Position numbers and translations under genes: made by a program. Below the pieces are notes generated by a model. The model searched no databases. It had not been told where the DNA came from and saw only the letters and a list, made by a program, of their open reading frames with translations. From assembly GCA_019232725.1 (NCBI GenBank), contig JAFANK010000217.1, forward strand, positions 1 through 9,363: DNA of 9,363 nucleotides, written 5' to 3'. Numbering within the stretch: position 1 is the stretch's first letter; the number at the start of each line of letters is the position of its first letter. Positions 6,445-9,363 of the stretch are shown in pieces. Source of the stretch: Vulcanimicrobiota bacterium. Its GTDB lineage: Bacteria; Vulcanimicrobiota; Vulcanimicrobiia; Eremiobacterales; Eremiobacteraceae.

Positions 6445-7653
6445 TTGGCGACGAATATCGAAAGGGCTCCAGACGTCGATCGCGCGGCGATCGAGCAGCT
6501 CGTCAAGAGCGAACCGGATTGGCTCGGCGATCTTCGCCGAGCCGCCTTTACGCGCTACGAGGAGCTCCCACAGCCGGATGCGACAACGCCGGGCTGGCGG
6601 CGGCTGTCGCTCGAGGGCATCGATCTGCGCGCGCCGCGACCTGCGCCAACCGTTTTCACGACGCAGGTGTCGGCCGCGGACCGAGAACGCGGCCTCGTCG
6701 TCTGCTCGCTTGCCGATGCTGCGCGATCGCATGAAGGCGACGTCCGCCAAGCGCTCTCGATCGAGCACAAAGGGAAGTCGGTCGGGCGCTATGCTGCAAT
6801 CGCCGAGGCCGCCTGGCAAGATGGTGTCTTCGTCTATGCACCGGCGCACTTCGTCGCCCAAGAGCCCGTGCGCATCGAGCTCTCCTCGGGGACGTATCCG
6901 CGCGTTATGGTGCTCGCGGGTGAGGGCGCACAGCTCACCGTGGCTGAGACGCACCGCGAACAGGACCCTGTATCTGCGGGCGTCGTCGATCTGCTCTGCG
7001 GTGGCGGTGCGGTCGTCCGCTACCTGCACGTGCAGGACTGCGCACGGACCGCCGCGGCCTTTTCCCATCAGCGGGCGATGCTGGAACGCGATGCACGTCT
7101 GATCACGCTCAACTTCGGGATCGGCGGCCGCTTCGCGCGCACCGACGTGGAAGTGGAGTTGCGCGGACCTGGCGCTGAAAGCGACATGCTGGGTCTGGTC
7201 TTCGCCGAGGATCGGCAGCAATTCGACTACCGCACCCTGCAGGGACATCGCTCTCCCAACACGCGTAGCGATCTGCTCTTCAAGGCGGCGCTCGACGATC
7301 AGTCGCACGCGTCGTACACCGGCGTCATCGTGATCGACCGCGGCGCGCAGCGCAGCGATGCGTACCAAGCCAATCGCAATCTCTTGCTGAAGGAAGGCGC
7401 GCGCGCCGACACCGAGCCGATGCTCGAGATCGAAGCGGACGACGTGCGCTGCACCCATGGCGCGACGGTTGGGCCCGTCGACGAGGAACAGCTCTTCTAC
7501 GCCCGTAGCCGCGGCTTAGAAGCCGATGCGGCTGCACGACTTATCGTCGAAGGGTTCTTCGCTGAAGTGTTCGAGAAGTTCGGCAACCCCGCTGTGACCG
7601 ATTCCCTGCGCAGCGCGGTCGCGCCGCACCTCGGACGCGTCGGCGCCGTCTAA
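6445..7653 (+). CDS. sufD: SufD, SufB partner in the SufBCD complex
   Basis: A 402-residue SufB paralogue that forms the SufB-SufD heterodimer, proposed to help iron entry and cluster formation at the interface. The C-terminal signature is well kept: ANRNLLLKEGARADTEPMLE, then DDVRCTHGATVG and EEQLFYARSRGL. Cys336 and His338 in CTHGAT align with Escherichia coli SufD Cys358 and His360, the latter important for function. The N-terminal part is more divergent, as usual for SufD (PGWRRLSLEGIDL). The start is probably TTG 6445, one base after the sufB TAA, with only a weak GGAAGG about 14 nt upstream, so translation is probably coupled to sufB. Nothing else in the reading frame gives a better start. 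Confidence 0.95.
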   Translation: MATNIERAPDVDRAAIEQLVKSEPDWLGDLRRAAFTRYEELPQPDATTPGWRRLSLEGIDLRAPRPAPTVFTTQVSAADRERGLVVCSLADAARSHEGDVRQALSIEHKGKSVGRYAAIAEAAWQDGVFVYAPAHFVAQEPVRIELSSGTYPRVMVLAGEGAQLTVAETHREQDPVSAGVVDLLCGGGAVVRYLHVQDCARTAAAFSHQRAMLERDARLITLNFGIGGRFARTDVEVELRGPGAESDMLGLVFAEDRQQFDYRTLQGHRSPNTRSDLLFKAALDDQSHASYTGVIVIDRGAQRSDAYQANRNLLLKEGARADTEPMLEIEADDVRCTHGATVGPVDEEQLFYARSRGLEADAAARLIVEGFFAEVFEKFGNPAVTDSLRSAVAPHLGRVGAV

Positions 7654-7657
7654 GAAA

Positions 7658-7975
7658 ATGCCGTCGCAAACCGTCGCCGTCGCCCGCCGCGACGAGATCC
7701 CTGAGGGCAAGGTCAAAGTCGTCGACGTCAACGGCGTGCGCATCGCGTTGTGCAACTATGGCGGGCGCATCTACGCCATCGATGACGTCTGCACGCACGA
7801 TCGTGGGCCGCTCGGGCAAGGCGAGCTGATCGGCCACGAGATCGAATGCCCGCGGCATGGCGCGCGCTTCGATGTGGAGAGCGGGCGTGCCACGCGCCTG
7901 CCCGCTGTACGCCCGGTCCGTACCTATCCCGTGCACGAGCGCGACGGCGCTATCGAGGTTGAGGTGCAGACATGA
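7658..7975 (+). CDS. Rieske [2Fe-2S] ferredoxin of the suf operon
   Basis: A 105-residue small soluble Rieske protein of the non-heme oxygenase ferredoxin type. The cluster ligands are Cys45 and His47 in CTHDRGPL, and Cys64 and His67 in CPRHGARFD (C-X-H-X16-C-X2-H), with the flanking GRIYAIDDVC and VRTYPVHERDGAIEV strands of the family. It starts 4 nt after sufD and overlaps sufS in an ATGA (7972-7975), so it is an integral operon member. No oxygenase gene is near. Similar Rieske genes sit in actinobacterial suf operons. I infer an electron-transfer role in cluster assembly, or a client whose supply is tied to the pathway; the exact partner is not known. There is no signal peptide or membrane anchor, unlike respiratory Rieske proteins. 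Confidence 0.93.
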   Translation: MPSQTVAVARRDEIPEGKVKVVDVNGVRIALCNYGGRIYAIDDVCTHDRGPLGQGELIGHEIECPRHGARFDVESGRATRLPAVRPVRTYPVHERDGAIEVEVQT

Positions 7976-9240
7976 ATGCCGCTGTGGCTCGGACGCCTGC
8001 GCCGCTGTCGTTCAGCCCCGCTGAAGTCGAACAGATCCGAAAAGATTTCCCGATCCTGCAAGAGCGTCCACATGGCAAGCCGCTCGTGTTCCTCGACAGC
8101 GCTGCGTCGTCGCAGAAGCCGGTGCAAGTCATCGAGGCGATGGACGATTATTATCGCCGCTACCATGCTAATATCCACCGCGGTATCTACCATATCAGCG
8201 AACTGGCGACCGAAGCGTATGAAGAAGCGCGCGCAAAAACCGCTCGCTTCATCGGCACGCCATGTGCGGCGGAATGCATTTTTGTCCGCAACGCGACCGA
8301 AGCTCTCAACCTTATCGCCTACGCCTGGGGACGGCATCATATCAATGCCGGTGATGTCATCCTCACGACTGAAATGGAACACCACTCCAACTTGGTGCCC
8401 TGGCAGATCCTGGCGCAAGAAAAGCAAGCCGTGCTGCGGTTCGTGCCGATCACCTCAGATGGCCGCCTCGATCTCACCAAGCTCGACGATCTCCTCGATG
8501 GCGCTAAGCTGTTCGCCTTCACCGCGGTCAGCAACACGCTCGGCACCATCAACCCCGTGCAACACCTGTGCGCGCGAGCTCGCAGCGCCGGAGCGGTGAC
8601 GGTGGTGGATGCCTGCCAGGCGGTGCCGCGTATGCCGGTCGACGTCACCCAGTGGCAATGCGATTTCATGGCCTTCTCGTCGCACAAGATGCTGGGACCG
8701 ACGGGCATAGGCGTGCTCTGGGGACGCAAAGAGCTTTTGGACGCGATGCCGCCGTTTTTGGCCGGCGGCGGCATGATCAATGTGGTCAAGTACGATAGCT
8801 CGACCTATGCCGACGTGCCCGCGCGTTTCGAAGCCGGCACGCCTGCTATCGCCGAAGCTGTCGGTCTGGGCGCTGCCGTCGACTATCTCGAAGCGCTGGG
8901 CATGGTGCGCATTCATGCGTCGGAGCTCGAGCTCGCACGGGTCGCCTTGCAAAAGCTCGGCGCCGTGAAGAACCTCGTCATCTACGGACCGGGCATCGAT
9001 CACCGCACGGGCGTCATCTCCCTGACCGTCGGTGATATCCATGCGCACGACCTCGCAAGCATCCTCGATCGCGAGGGCATCTGCGTGCGCGCGGGTCATC
9101 ATTGCAATCAGCCGCTCATGGAGAAGCTGGGCGTGCCCGCCACAACCCGTGCATCGTTCTACATCTATAACACACCGGCCGAGATCGATGCGCTCGTGGC
9201 CGGCATCGAGACCGCCAAGCGGATCTTCAAGATCGCGTAA
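7972..9240 (+). CDS. sufS: SufS, type II cysteine desulfurase
   Basis: A 422-residue PLP enzyme that converts L-cysteine to L-alanine and holds the sulfur as a persulfide for Fe-S assembly. PLP-binding Lys239 is in FSSHKMLGPTGIGVLWG. The catalytic Cys378 is in RAGHHCNQPLM, matching the short active-site loop of type II (SufS/CsdB) enzymes rather than IscS. Other family marks are VFLDSAASSQKP, HANIHRGIYHISE, TEMEHHSNLVPWQ and VVDACQAVPR. The length is usual, with an N-terminal tail of about 25 residues. ATG 7972 overlaps the Rieske stop by 4 nt, which implies coupled translation. sufU follows after 8 nt and is the expected sulfur acceptor; no sufE is present. Confidence 0.97.
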   Translation: MNAAVARTPAPLSFSPAEVEQIRKDFPILQERPHGKPLVFLDSAASSQKPVQVIEAMDDYYRRYHANIHRGIYHISELATEAYEEARAKTARFIGTPCAAECIFVRNATEALNLIAYAWGRHHINAGDVILTTEMEHHSNLVPWQILAQEKQAVLRFVPITSDGRLDLTKLDDLLDGAKLFAFTAVSNTLGTINPVQHLCARARSAGAVTVVDACQAVPRMPVDVTQWQCDFMAFSSHKMLGPTGIGVLWGRKELLDAMPPFLAGGGMINVVKYDSSTYADVPARFEAGTPAIAEAVGLGAAVDYLEALGMVRIHASELELARVALQKLGAVKNLVIYGPGIDHRTGVISLTVGDIHAHDLASILDREGICVRAGHHCNQPLMEKLGVPATTRASFYIYNTPAEIDALVAGIETAKRIFKIA

Positions 9241-9248
9241 TATTCCTC

Positions 9249-9363
9249 ATGAACGACATCGCCGGCATGGATGAGCTCTATCGCGACTTCATCCTCGACC
9301 ACTATCGCAATCCACGCAACGCAGGCACGCTTGCCCATCCGGACGCTTCGTTCGAGGACAATA
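9249..9363 (+). CDS. sufU: SufU, sulfur acceptor for SufS (3' partial)
   Basis: The first 38 codons of a SufU/NifU-N-like protein, cut by the window end. MDELYRDFILDHYRNPRN is the classic SufU/IscU N-terminus. The Cys motifs, and the insertion that separates SufU from IscU, lie beyond the window, so the name rests on the N-terminus and on the sufS-sufU order. In organisms with this pair, SufU binds zinc and takes the persulfide sulfur from SufS. The start is ATG 9249, 8 nt after sufS; ATG 9267 is a possible alternative, and neither has a clear Shine-Dalgarno. Translation is likely coupled to sufS. Confidence 0.88.
   Translation, partial: MNDIAGMDELYRDFILDHYRNPRNAGTLAHPDASFEDN

Overview
The window is high-GC bacterial DNA. 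It carries the end of a cyclic-di-GMP signalling gene, a small STAS-domain locus, and most of an iron-sulfur cluster assembly (SUF) locus. There are no RNA genes, mobile elements or CRISPR arrays. The sufCBD order, the Rieske gene between sufD and sufS, the pairing of sufS with sufU (no sufE), and a SufR-type repressor suggest a free-living Terrabacteria-type or related candidate-phylum lineage. The phylum cannot be fixed from sequence alone.

Left part (1-2960): a plus-strand gene, cut at the window edge, encodes a multi-GAF protein with an intact GGDEF diguanylate cyclase and a C-terminal HD-GYP-like domain that has lost several metal ligands. It ends at a strong hairpin. Facing it on the minus strand are a STAS anti-sigma-factor-antagonist-like gene and, 8 nt downstream of it, a 54-residue ORF of unknown function. 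A 256-nt gap with no convincing gene separates this pair from the SUF locus.

Middle part (2966-4264): on the minus strand, a SufR-like winged-helix regulator with three conserved cysteines overlaps by one base an IscU/NifU-N-like scaffold gene whose third cluster-ligand Cys is Tyr. The divergent control region (about 4105-4260) has good promoters on both strands. A perfect 16-bp inverted repeat, containing CAAG-N6-CTTG, touches both -35 boxes and is the best candidate SufR operator.

Right part (4265-9363): a tightly packed plus-strand operon, sufC-sufB-sufD-Rieske ferredoxin-sufS-sufU, with gaps of 1-8 nt or a 4-nt overlap; sufU runs off the window. SufS would take sulfur from cysteine, SufU would accept it, and SufBCD would build the cluster using the SufC ATPase. 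The Rieske protein may supply electrons. SufR, probably sensing cluster status through its cysteines, would repress both divergent units. No wholly new system is evident. The most unusual points are the SufR-coupled scaffold with altered ligands, the operator architecture, and the GGDEF protein with a decayed HD-GYP domain.
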